Positions 1 through 6,524 of a DNA stretch of 9,814 nt are shown in pieces. Origin of the DNA: Acidobacteriota bacterium. Its GTDB lineage: Bacteria > Acidobacteriota > UBA6911 > RPQK01 > JADFOI01. The notes beneath the pieces are model-generated. The model had not been told where the DNA came from and did no database searches. It saw only the letters and a list, made by a program, of their open reading frames with translations. Position numbers and translations under genes: made by a program. Where the stretch lies: positions 1 through 9,814 of the forward strand of contig JAUXKG010000057.1 in the NCBI GenBank assembly GCA_030624355.1, read 5' to 3'. The first letter of the stretch is position 1. Every line of letters starts with the position of its first letter.

Positions 1-1302
1 ATATGCTCCTGGAGGTCTCTTTCCAAAGGAGGTCCCATAGCGAAAATCCATATTGACTGGCCGGACATTGAGGGCCGGACCCGGCAGCTTGGCTTCAAAC
101 TTGAGATTGATGCCTTCATTGGGCTGAATCCGCAATATCAACGCATTCGAGTGGGATGACGCACTCTCTTTAAAGAGCCGGTGTGGAGCCTTATGAAAAT
201 GAACCGACACTTCGGTGACTCGCTTGGGCATGCGTTTTCCGGAACGCAAATAGAAGGGCACACCTGCCCAGCGCCAGTTATCGACCAACAGCTTGATGGC
301 AGCATAAGTTTCCGTCATGGAATCCGGTCTCACGTTCTTCTCCTGAAGGTAACCTTCCACCGATCCCCCGTCCACAGCACCTTCCGAGTACTGTCCGCGT
401 ACGGCCCACTCCTCAACTCGTTCGACGTCCATCGGTCGGATGGCGCTCACCACCTTTGTTTTTTCATCCCGAACGGCGTTCGGTTCCAAAGAAACCGGAG
501 GCTCCATTGCCACCATGGTGAAAACCTGAAACAAGTGATTTTGAATCATGTCCCGCAGGGCTCCCGCCTGATCGTAGTAGCCGCCCCTGTTCTCGATTCC
601 CAGGCTTTCAGCGGCGGTGATTTGGACATGATCAATGTAGTGCCGATTCCAAAGCGGCTCAAAAATTCCATTGGCGAAACGCAGCACCACAATGTTTTGA
701 ACCGTCTCTTTTCCCAGGTAATGATCAATACGGTAAATTTGATCCTCTGCGAACACCTCCAGCATTTGTCTGTTCAGGGATTGCATACTTTGCAAATCCT
801 GGCCAAAGGGTTTTTCCACAATGATGTGAACCCAGCCACTCGAACGGTTCAAATTCACAGCAGAGAGCATCTGTGTGATGGGTGTGTAAAGAGTTGGCGG
901 CGTGGACAGGTAGAACAGTCGATTGCCTGAAGTTCTGCGCTGTTGATCGACTTGCGAGAGGTGGTATGACAAACTTTCAAAGCTTCCCTTGTCTCCAGGA
1001 TCGCTGGGATGATAAAAAATTCCAGAGGTAAAAGTTTCCCAGATCCTGGAATCAAAACTGCTGTTTCCAAACTGCTGAACTGCTCGCTTCATCCTGCTGC
1101 GAAACTCTTCATCTGTCATCACGGTGCGACCCGTACCCACAATTGAGAATCCGCTGGGCAACAGGTTCTGTTGGGCCAAGTTGTACAAAGCGGGTAGCAG
1201 TTTGCGTTGGGTCAGATCCCCGGAGGCTCCAAAAATCACCACCGTGCAGGGTTCGGGAGTTCGTTCCAGACGCAAGCCTTCCCGCAATGGATTTTCAAAC
1301 AT
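1..1302 (-). CDS. zwf: Glucose-6-phosphate 1-dehydrogenase (3' end cut by window edge)
   Basis: Oxidises glucose-6-phosphate to 6-phosphoglucono-lactone with NADP+, the entry step of the oxidative pentose phosphate pathway in the cytoplasm. Reading the minus strand from the ATG at 1302 gives 434 residues without a stop up to base 1; the family is usually about 490-515 residues, so roughly 60-80 are missing. Visible motifs are the Rossmann-fold GASGDL (25-30), EKPFG (163-167), the substrate-binding RIDHYLGKE (191-199), the segment AGALRDMIQNH ending at the probable catalytic His256, and GKRMPK (355-360). The N-terminus (ENPLR, then ERTPEP) resembles cyanobacterial-type enzymes and supports this start, although there is no clear Shine-Dalgarno. 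An in-frame GTG at 1314 is an alternative, four codons upstream. It is the third pentose-phosphate gene after rpiB and gnd and is separated from gnd by a MITE-like element. Identity is secure; the exact start is not. Confidence 0.96.
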   Translation of the reverse strand, partial: MFENPLREGLRLERTPEPCTVVIFGASGDLTQRKLLPALYNLAQQNLLPSGFSIVGTGRTVMTDEEFRSRMKRAVQQFGNSSFDSRIWETFTSGIFYHPSDPGDKGSFESLSYHLSQVDQQRRTSGNRLFYLSTPPTLYTPITQMLSAVNLNRSSGWVHIIVEKPFGQDLQSMQSLNRQMLEVFAEDQIYRIDHYLGKETVQNIVVLRFANGIFEPLWNRHYIDHVQITAAESLGIENRGGYYDQAGALRDMIQNHLFQVFTMVAMEPPVSLEPNAVRDEKTKVVSAIRPMDVERVEEWAVRGQYSEGAVDGGSVEGYLQEKNVRPDSMTETYAAIKLLVDNWRWAGVPFYLRSGKRMPKRVTEVSVHFHKAPHRLFKESASSHSNALILRIQPNEGINLKFEAKLPGPALNVRPVNMDFRYGTSFGKRPPGAY

Positions 1303-1317
1303 GGCTGCTGGCACTAC

Positions 1318-1342
1318 TAGTCCGGATTATGCATAGGTTCTC
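1318..1342 (+). repeat. Left terminal inverted repeat of the MITE-like element
   Basis: 25 bp starting TAGTCCGGATTATGCATA and ending TTCTC. The reverse complement of 1446-1470 reads TAGCCCGTATTATGCATA and also ends TTCTC. The two differ at four positions (T/C, G/T and a GG/AA pair). The inner TATGCATA is itself palindromic. Confidence 0.75.
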
Positions 1343-1366
1343 GTTACGAAGCGCCGAAAGCGCCGG

Positions 1367-1421
1367 CCTGACAAGGCGTGCGACCGAGGCCCCCGCTTGC
1401 GGGTCGCGCAACGCAGTCAGG
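1367..1421. repeat. Imperfect hairpin core of the MITE-like element
   Basis: Nested complementary blocks pair outside to inside: CCTGAC (1367-1372) with GTCAGG (1416-1421), GCGT (1376-1379) with ACGC (1411-1414), and GCGACC (1380-1385) with GGTCGC (1402-1407). A competing short hairpin, CCCG-CTTG-CGGG, lies at 1392-1403. In RNA this would be a stable stem-loop lying between the gnd and zwf messages; without a T-run it is not a standard intrinsic terminator. Confidence 0.65.
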
Positions 1422-1445
1422 ACGAGTGATGTCGACGATGCAGTA

Positions 1446-1470
1446 GAGAATTTATGCATAATACGGGCTA
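1446..1470 (-). repeat. Right terminal inverted repeat of the MITE-like element
   Basis: Partner of 1318-1342 in inverted orientation, with 21 of 25 positions identical. It ends 40 bp downstream of the gnd stop codon on the minus strand. Confidence 0.75.
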
Positions 1471-1510
1471 ACTGTCTTCACACAAATGGACCAGGGTGGA
1501 CAGCACTCAT

Positions 1511-2965
1511 TCACTGCTGTCCAGTGATACCCACCCAATCGGTGTGGACCGGGTCTGAATCGGGCTTGTCCACCCGCTGATACAAATGGGAACCGAAAAA
1601 ATCGCGCTGGGCCTGGGTCAGATTCTGGGGCAGATGGGCGGACCGATAACTGTCAAAATAGGCCAGGCTGCTGGACATGGCCGGGACCGGTATGCCAATG
1701 TTTTGTGCCATCGAAACCAGTTTTCTCCAACCCGGCTGAGCGGCCGTCAATCCGGAAATAAAACCAGGATCCACCATGAGATTCGGCAGATTGGGCTGTT
1801 TGAGATAGGCCTGTTGGATCCGATCTAGAAGCCGTGCCCGGATTATACAACCGCCCTTCCAAATACGACTGATCTCACTCAGATTCACCCTCCATTGGTA
1901 CTGTTCTGATCCGGCTTGGATCAGAGCCATGCCCTGTGCATAGGAGCAGATCTTGCTGGCGTAGAGTGCATCATGAACAGAATCTATGATCTCCTTCTTG
2001 TCGCTGCTGCCAAGAAGGGTCTCAGGTCCTGGGATCGACTGGCTGGCTTGAACTCGTTCCTCTTTCAGTCCTGAAAGGATGCGGGCTTCGATCGCGGAAT
2101 GGATAGTCGGGACGGCCACACCCAAGTCCAGAGCCACCTGTGAAGCCCACCTTCCGGTACCCTTCTGGCCTGCTCTGTCCAGAATCAAATCAATCAACGG
2201 CTTTCCCGTCTCTTCATCCATGACGGTAAAGATCTTGTTCGTTATTTCGATCAGATAGGATTCGAGAAGTCCTTCGTTCCACTCCGAGAAAATGTCCGAC
2301 AGTTCCCCACTCTCCAACTGCAAAACACTCTTAAGAATCCCGTACGCCTCTGCAATCAGCTGCATGTCGCCGTACTCGATTCCGTTATGCACCATTTTGA
2401 TGAAATGGCCGGCTGCTTCGGGGCCGCAGTAAGTCACGCAGGGGCCATCCTCGACCTGGGCTGCGATAGCTTCGAGTATCGGTCGCAGGTCCTGGTACGC
2501 ATTACGTTCTCCCCCAGGCATCAGGGATGGTCCCCGCAGTGCCCCGGTTTCTCCCCCCGAAACGCCCATGCCCAAAAACCGCACGCCCTGCACGGCCAGT
2601 TCCCTCTCGCGACGTCGTGTATCCAGAAAGTGCGAGTTTCCCCCATCAACAACAATGTCCGCTTCATCCAAATGAGGGGTCAGCAGATCGATGGTCCAGT
2701 CAACCGGTTGACCGGCCTTCACCATCATCATGATTTTTCGTGGTTTCTCCAGCGAGCCAACGAACTCTCGGATCTCTTTGGCCCCCACTACCTGCTTTCC
2801 CCGAGCTTTATTGTTTAGAATCTGATCGACCCACTCTGGCTCACGGTTCCACACAGCAACCGAGTAGCCGTGACGTTCAATGTTGAGAACAAGATTGCGG
2901 CCCATCACTCCCAAGCCGATCATCCCAAAATTGGCCGATCCCTCCTCCATCTTTGCTGCTGACAC
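1511..2965 (-). CDS. gnd: 6-phosphogluconate dehydrogenase, NADP-dependent, decarboxylating
   Basis: Converts 6-phosphogluconate to ribulose-5-phosphate and CO2 with reduction of NADP+; cytoplasmic, normally a homodimer. The chosen GTG start gives 484 residues, within the usual 470-490 range. The N-terminal Rossmann domain shows GLGVMG (17-22) and, after the second strand, VWNRE, where the Arg fits NADP binding. Further family signatures follow: GGNSHFLDT, GVSGGETGALRGPSLMPGG, HNGIEYGDMQLIAEAY (substrate and catalytic region) and GQKGTGRW with the catalytic-region Lys. The C-terminal FGSHLYQRVD and VHTDW carry the substrate-binding Arg and His contributed across the dimer. An in-frame GTG at 2986 would add 7 residues but has no ribosome binding site, whereas the GTG at 2965 has AGGAGG 5 nt upstream. 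It lies 63 nt after rpiB, which uses its product, and upstream of zwf. Confidence 0.97.
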   Translation of the reverse strand: MSAAKMEEGSANFGMIGLGVMGRNLVLNIERHGYSVAVWNREPEWVDQILNNKARGKQVVGAKEIREFVGSLEKPRKIMMMVKAGQPVDWTIDLLTPHLDEADIVVDGGNSHFLDTRRRERELAVQGVRFLGMGVSGGETGALRGPSLMPGGERNAYQDLRPILEAIAAQVEDGPCVTYCGPEAAGHFIKMVHNGIEYGDMQLIAEAYGILKSVLQLESGELSDIFSEWNEGLLESYLIEITNKIFTVMDEETGKPLIDLILDRAGQKGTGRWASQVALDLGVAVPTIHSAIEARILSGLKEERVQASQSIPGPETLLGSSDKKEIIDSVHDALYASKICSYAQGMALIQAGSEQYQWRVNLSEISRIWKGGCIIRARLLDRIQQAYLKQPNLPNLMVDPGFISGLTAAQPGWRKLVSMAQNIGIPVPAMSSSLAYFDSYRSAHLPQNLTQAQRDFFGSHLYQRVDKPDSDPVHTDWVGITGQQ

Positions 2966-2970
2966 CTGCA

Positions 2971-2976
2971 CCTCCT
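2971..2976 (-). promoter_or_regulatory. Shine-Dalgarno AGGAGG of gnd
   Basis: The minus strand reads AGGAGG at 2976-2971, followed by 5 nt and GTG at 2965. It is the strongest ribosome binding site in the window and decides the gnd start in favour of the internal GTG over the upstream GTG at 2986. Confidence 0.8.
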
Positions 2977-3028
2977 GATCCAACACGAAAACGCCGGCTC
3001 CGATGCCTCTTACCGGTTCAATTCCTTC

Positions 3029-3484
3029 TCAACCGTTCCCTAGTCCCTGTTCCAATCTCTTCACCTTTTCAAGTCGCCGCTTGTGACGGTCCGCCTGGGA
3101 GAAGGTTGCCCGCAGGAAAGCTCCGATTAGCTCTAGAGCCAGACTCGGTCCTACCACTCGAGGCCCCAGGCAAAGCACGTTCGCATCATCGTCTTCGCGA
3201 CTCTGTCTTGCAGAAAACACATCATGGCACAGGGCGGCGCGAATACCTGTTATCTTGTTGGCTGCGATACTGGCACCCACACCGCTGCCGCACAAGAGAA
3301 TACCCGCCTCGGCCTCGCCTTTTACCACGGCAGCCCCCACGGCCTCGGCATAGTCCGGATAATCGGCCGGTTCACTGTCATGGGTTCCCAGATCCTGAAC
3401 CATGTGTCCTTCCTTTTGCAGATACTCAATCACTCGATCTTTCAAAGGAAATCCTGCGTGATCAGCCCCCACTGCGATGCGCAT
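3029..3484 (-). CDS. rpiB: Ribose-5-phosphate isomerase B
   Basis: Interconverts ribulose-5-phosphate and ribose-5-phosphate, linking the gnd product to nucleotide synthesis and the non-oxidative pentose pathway. The ATG at 3484 gives 151 residues, matching the usual length near 150; AAGGG lies 8 nt upstream. A TTG-initiated extension to 3544 would add 20 residues not typical of the family. The RpiB/LacAB fold shows the N-terminal MRIAVGADHAG (Asp8, His9), the catalytic Cys65 in GILLCGSGVGASIAANK, and GPRVVG near 107-112. The loop usually written S-R-E-H-N/D-D reads SREDDDANVL here, so the position expected to hold the ring-opening His (about 98) is Asp. It sits between tsaC and gnd on the same strand. 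LacA/LacB-type sugar isomerase is a less likely reading, given the gnd and zwf neighbours. Confidence 0.94.
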   Translation of the reverse strand: MRIAVGADHAGFPLKDRVIEYLQKEGHMVQDLGTHDSEPADYPDYAEAVGAAVVKGEAEAGILLCGSGVGASIAANKITGIRAALCHDVFSARQSREDDDANVLCLGPRVVGPSLALELIGAFLRATFSQADRHKRRLEKVKRLEQGLGNG

Positions 3485-3666
3485 ACTTCCATCCCTTTTT
3501 GGGGCGGTACCGTTTCTCCAGTCCCATCCACTCCCGCACTCCAAGATTTTGCACCACGCTGTTCTTCGGCTGGGGAGTCAGGGCCAATCAGAGCTTCCTG
3601 GGAACGGTTCGGAAAGCGAATTGGAGGTAGAACTAGCCCGGAAGCTCAATTCAACATCCCACAATT

Positions 3667-3694
3667 ACGATATCAGGCGGATTTCCGATGTCAA
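3667..3694 (-). promoter_or_regulatory. Possible sigma-70-like promoter upstream of rpiB
   Basis: In the 240-nt gap between tsaC and rpiB the minus strand has a perfect TTGACA (3694-3689), then 16 nt, then TATCGT (3672-3667, 4 of 6 matches to TATAAT). It would leave a leader of about 180 nt before rpiB and would let rpiB-gnd-zwf be transcribed separately from tsaC. The -10 is weak, so this is tentative. I see no gene in this gap (3485-3724), only very short reading frames. Confidence 0.3.
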
Positions 3695-3724
3695 CTGCGT
3701 CATTGTGGAAGTCTTTGGACTGGT

Positions 3725-4354
3725 TTACCCTCGTCTTCTCAAACTTTCTTTGACCTCTTCCAGACACTGTCCTTCTCTAACGATGCACGGCGGATCGACA
3801 GTAAGATCAATAACCGTTGAGGGTTTCGCGCCCGGATCCACTTCGCCCCCTTCCAGAAACAGGTCTACCCGCTCGCCAAACAAACCTTTTAACTGGCTGA
3901 CCGATTTCGGCAGGACCTCTCCGGACAGGTTGGCGCTGGTGGAGACAACGGGTCCGGGAATTTGCTCCACCCAGAGCTTCAAAAACGGCTGTTCAGGAAA
4001 ACGCACCCCTACCTGGCCCCGCTTGCCCAGGATGGCTGGAGGGAGTTCTTTTCTGCCCTCCAGCAGCAACGTGACAGGGCCTGGCCAAAGCTCCTCAGAT
4101 AGTTCATAAAATACTTTACTAACAGTATTGGAAATATCTTTAATTACTTCTAAATTATGAACTAGCAAAAGGAACCCTTTCCCTTCCGGGCGGCCTTTGA
4201 TTTGGAGCAGACGGCGCAAGGCTTCCAGATTGAATGGATCACAAGCCAGTCCGTAGACAGTATCGCTGGGGTGAAGCACCACCCCTCCTGCTCGAATGAC
4301 TCGAGAGGCCTTATCTATGATCTCTTGCGGCGGATGGACAGGATCAAAAGACAT
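3725..4354 (-). CDS. tsaC: L-threonylcarbamoyladenylate synthase (TsaC/YrdC type)
   Basis: Makes threonylcarbamoyl-AMP from threonine, bicarbonate and ATP, the first step of the universal t6A37 modification of ANN-decoding tRNAs. The ATG at 4354 gives 209 residues, one YrdC domain without the extra C-terminal domain of long Sua5 proteins. Motifs in order: HPSDTVYGL (28-36), KGRP (53-56), WPGPVTLLL (90-98), VGVRFP (115-120), STSANLSG (138-145) and PSTVIDL (179-185). The Lys53/Arg55 and Ser140/Asn142 residues form the conserved K-x-R plus S-x-N set. An in-frame ATG at 4447 would add 31 residues running into the divergent methyltransferase gene and is unlikely. There is no Shine-Dalgarno; instead a -10-like TATCCT ends 7 nt before the ATG, suggesting an almost leaderless message. 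The related YciO subfamily is the main alternative. Confidence 0.9.
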   Translation of the reverse strand: MSFDPVHPPQEIIDKASRVIRAGGVVLHPSDTVYGLACDPFNLEALRRLLQIKGRPEGKGFLLLVHNLEVIKDISNTVSKVFYELSEELWPGPVTLLLEGRKELPPAILGKRGQVGVRFPEQPFLKLWVEQIPGPVVSTSANLSGEVLPKSVSQLKGLFGERVDLFLEGGEVDPGAKPSTVIDLTVDPPCIVREGQCLEEVKESLRRRG

Positions 4355-4360
4355 GCGTGG

Positions 4361-4367
4361 TAGGATA
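4361..4367. promoter_or_regulatory. Symmetric -10 block (TAGGATA) for divergent tsaC and RNA methyltransferase genes
   Basis: Only 21 bp separate the two divergent start codons (4354 minus, 4376 plus). In their middle, TAGGATA reads TAGGAT on the plus strand (4361-4366) and TATCCT on the minus strand (4367-4362). Both fit the TANNNT core of a -10 element. With the usual 6-nt spacing to +1, transcripts would start 1 nt before the tsaC ATG and about 3 nt before the methyltransferase GTG. Neither gene has a Shine-Dalgarno. No good -35 at normal spacing was found on either strand (TGGACA at 4335-4340 is 20 bp away). Confidence 0.5.
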
Positions 4368-4375
4368 GCACGACC

Positions 4376-5143
4376 GTGACGGCCGCTTCTTCCATTCAAA
4401 GCCGGCAGAATCCGCGCTATAAACAGTGGCAGCAGTACATCTCTCATCCTGACAACAGCGACTGCCCCTGGATCCTGGCAGAAGGATGGAGATCTATTGA
4501 GGACCTCGCCTTCCAGCGACCTCCCGAACTCTTGCTTTTCTCGGATCCTCAGGATCTACGCCTCCAGCCGCTGCTTGAACACTCACTCGATTCCGTTCAA
4601 CTGTCACCACAGCTCCTGGGAAGGCTTTCGTCACTGGAATCCCCTCAGGGAGTGATGGCTTTCTTTCAAAAACCCCACTGGGATTGGGAGCATTTAACTC
4701 CCTGGGTTCTGTATCTGGATCAACTGCAGGATCCCGGCAACCTGGGAACTCTCCTGCGAACAGCCCAAGCGACAGCCATGTTCAGCCTGGTTACCAGTCC
4801 CGGCACCGTCTCTTGCTTCAACTCCAAAGTGATTCGCGCCTCAGCCGGCGCACTCTTTAATGTTCCCTTCCTGCAGGGGGTCGACCCGGGAGAGTTAAAA
4901 AAACGTGGCTATCATCTCTGGGCGGCCGCTTCGGAAGGCGGCCAGTCTTTGTTCGAGGTACAATTTGAATCGCCGCTGGCGGTACTTATCGGGAACGAGG
5001 GAAAGGGCCTGCAACCCTCGTCTTCGGCCTGGACCAGCCAGCAGCTTCACATTCCGATGGAAGCAACTGACAGCTTGAATGCCTCGGTGGCAGGGTCTTT
5101 GATCCTTTATGAGGTGTTCCGCCAACGAAAAAACCATGGATAG
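4376..5143 (+). CDS. TrmH/SpoU-family RNA 2'-O-methyltransferase
   Basis: Predicted to transfer a methyl group from S-adenosylmethionine to a ribose 2'-OH in rRNA or tRNA. The GTG at 4376 gives 255 residues. Residues 1-100 are a SpoU substrate-binding-like domain beginning with SIQSRQNPRYK, similar to the N-termini of TsnR/YsgA-type relatives. The SPOUT knotted domain shows motif 1 LDQLQDPGNLGTLLRTA (114-130, with Asn122 and Arg128), motif 2 VLIGNEGKGL (203-212) and motif 3 IPMEATDSLNASVAGSL (226-242). These three are diagnostic for the family, but the target nucleotide cannot be read from the sequence. There is no ribosome binding site; a TAGGAT lies 9 nt upstream of the start. Its 3' end overlaps the rarA start by 8 nt (ATGGATAG), implying co-transcription and translational coupling. 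Confidence 0.9.
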   Translation: MTAASSIQSRQNPRYKQWQQYISHPDNSDCPWILAEGWRSIEDLAFQRPPELLLFSDPQDLRLQPLLEHSLDSVQLSPQLLGRLSSLESPQGVMAFFQKPHWDWEHLTPWVLYLDQLQDPGNLGTLLRTAQATAMFSLVTSPGTVSCFNSKVIRASAGALFNVPFLQGVDPGELKKRGYHLWAAASEGGQSLFEVQFESPLAVLIGNEGKGLQPSSSAWTSQQLHIPMEATDSLNASVAGSLILYEVFRQRKNHG

Positions 5144-6524
5144 AACGCTCTTTTCCTCCACAGAGGAGTCGGGAGATTCTTCCCTGCCTGAACCGGCTCC
5201 CCTGGCTGATCGAATGAGACCTCGCCGCCTGGAAGAGATGCTGGGACAGCAACATCTGCTGGGCGAAGGAAAGTTTCTGCGGGAAGTCATCCACTCCGAT
5301 GAGATTCCTTCCATGATCCTCTGGGGACCTCCTGGGGTTGGCAAGACGACGCTGGCAAGAATCATTGCTCATGCAACTGAATCCCACTTTGTCTCTATCA
5401 GCGCTGTGTTGGCGGGCATCAAGGATGTGAAGAAAGTTGTGACTGAAGCTCGTGACCAACTGCGGTCGTTCAAAAGACGCACCATTCTCTTCGTGGACGA
5501 AATTCACCGCTTCAACAAGACCCAACAGGACGCCTTTCTTCCCCATGTGGAAAAAGGCACACTGATTCTAATCGGAGCCACTACGGAAAATCCGTCGTTT
5601 CAGGTGATCTCACCATTGCTCTCCCGCACTCGGGTGCTGACACTGAAGCCCCTTTCTACACGGCAGGTGACTGAAATCCTGGAGCGAGCTTTGGCTGACT
5701 GTGAACTGGGACTGGGAAGCTGGCAGTTGCAGGTGGAGCCAAAGGTTTTGGATCAGATCTCTGTTTGGGCCGATGGTGATGCCCGCATGGCTTTGAACAG
5801 TTTAGAGGTGGCCGCTCATCTGGCACGAAGACAGTCACCCGAGACGCCCAGGTTGACCCGGGAAATCGTCCAGGAAGCGCTGCAGCAGCGCACCCTCCTC
5901 TACGACAAAAGTGGAGAGCAGCACTTTAACCTCATTTCTGCTCTTCACAAGTCACTGCGCAACAGCGATGTGGACGCCTCCCTGTACTGGCTGACAAGGA
6001 TGCTTGAAGCGGGCGAAGATCCTCTTTATATCGTGCGCCGAATGGTCCGGTTTGCTTCAGAAGATGTCGGAGCGGCAGACCCTCCTGCTCTAGGGTATGC
6101 CATCGATGCCATGCAGGCGGTTCACTTTTTGGGTCTTCCTGAAGGAAGCCTGTCCCTGGCACAACTGGCCGTCTATCTGGCCCAAGCTCCAAAATCCAAC
6201 GCAGTTTACGAAGCCTACAGCCGCGCCCAGAAAGACGTTCAGACAAGCATCAACGAACCCGTTCCCCTGCACCTGCGCAACGCGCCAACCGATCTGATGA
6301 AGGAACTCGGATACGGGCGAGACTACCGCTACGCCCACCGCGAGGAAGAAGGGGTATCAGACATGGAGTGCCTGCCTGAGAACCTGCAGGAAAAACAATA
6401 CTACACTCCCCGCGATGTGGGCTTCGAGAAAGTGATCAAACGCCGCCTGGAAAGAATAGCGGAAATAAGGACCCGAAAAAGAAGGCAACGGCGTGTACCA
6501 GAAGTAAAGAATGAAAACGATTAA
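5136..6524 (+). CDS. rarA: Replication-associated recombination protein A (AAA+ ATPase RarA/MgsA)
   Basis: Cytoplasmic clamp-loader-related AAA+ ATPase acting at stalled replication forks and single-strand gaps; bacterial relative of Mgs1/WRNIP1. The ATG at 5136 gives 462 residues (E. coli RarA is about 447). In order: PLADRMRPRRLEEMLGQQHLL (22-42), typical of the family start; Walker A GPPGVGKT (64-71); Walker B ILFVDEIHRF (117-126); sensor-1 GATTENPSF (147-155); the arginine-finger LLSR (161-164); then the C-terminal tetramerisation region with VRFASEDVGAADP and ending in a basic tail. An upstream in-frame ATG at 5109 adds nine residues (MRCSANEKT) that look like read-through of the methyltransferase region. 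The 5136 start better matches RarA proteins that begin MD-x-LF. It overlaps the methyltransferase gene by 8 nt and the following small gene by 14 nt, indicating an operon. Confidence 0.95.
   Translation: MDRTLFSSTEESGDSSLPEPAPLADRMRPRRLEEMLGQQHLLGEGKFLREVIHSDEIPSMILWGPPGVGKTTLARIIAHATESHFVSISAVLAGIKDVKKVVTEARDQLRSFKRRTILFVDEIHRFNKTQQDAFLPHVEKGTLILIGATTENPSFQVISPLLSRTRVLTLKPLSTRQVTEILERALADCELGLGSWQLQVEPKVLDQISVWADGDARMALNSLEVAAHLARRQSPETPRLTREIVQEALQQRTLLYDKSGEQHFNLISALHKSLRNSDVDASLYWLTRMLEAGEDPLYIVRRMVRFASEDVGAADPPALGYAIDAMQAVHFLGLPEGSLSLAQLAVYLAQAPKSNAVYEAYSRAQKDVQTSINEPVPLHLRNAPTDLMKELGYGRDYRYAHREEEGVSDMECLPENLQEKQYYTPRDVGFEKVIKRRLERIAEIRTRKRRQRRVPEVKNEND

Larger units (their letters stand above)
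1318..1470. mobile_element. MITE-like non-coding element with terminal inverted repeats
   Basis: A 153-bp segment fills most of the gnd-zwf gap. Its ends are inverted repeats of 25 bp (1318-1342 and 1446-1470) with 21 matches and 4 mismatches, built around the shared block ATTATGCATA. The inside has no convincing reading frame and folds into a long imperfect hairpin (1367-1421). This architecture (short, non-coding, TIR-bounded, structured) is typical of miniature inverted-repeat transposable elements or other mobilised palindromic repeats. A target duplication is not clear: CTAG at 1317-1320 faces CTAA at 1468-1471, which would fit a 4-bp site with one change and a slightly shorter element. 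No transposase is in the window, so the family cannot be named. Confidence 0.7.

Noticed and set aside
181..930. Long plus-strand reading frame (249 aa)
   Set aside because: It lies wholly antisense to zwf, whose motifs run unbroken on the minus strand; its translation has no recognisable family features.
1392..1403. CCCGCTTGCGGG hairpin as an intrinsic terminator after gnd
   Set aside because: It lies inside the larger palindrome of the mobile-like element and is not followed by a T-run on either strand.
1143..1580. Plus-strand frame (145 aa) crossing the MITE-like element
   Set aside because: It runs through the antisense of zwf, the structured repeat element and the gnd end; the composition is not protein-like and there is no ribosome binding site.
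2953..4109. Overlapping plus-strand frames of 198-225 aa across rpiB and tsaC
   Set aside because: They are antisense to two clearly identified genes, rich in Pro, Arg and Ser, and mutually overlapping, as expected for shadows.
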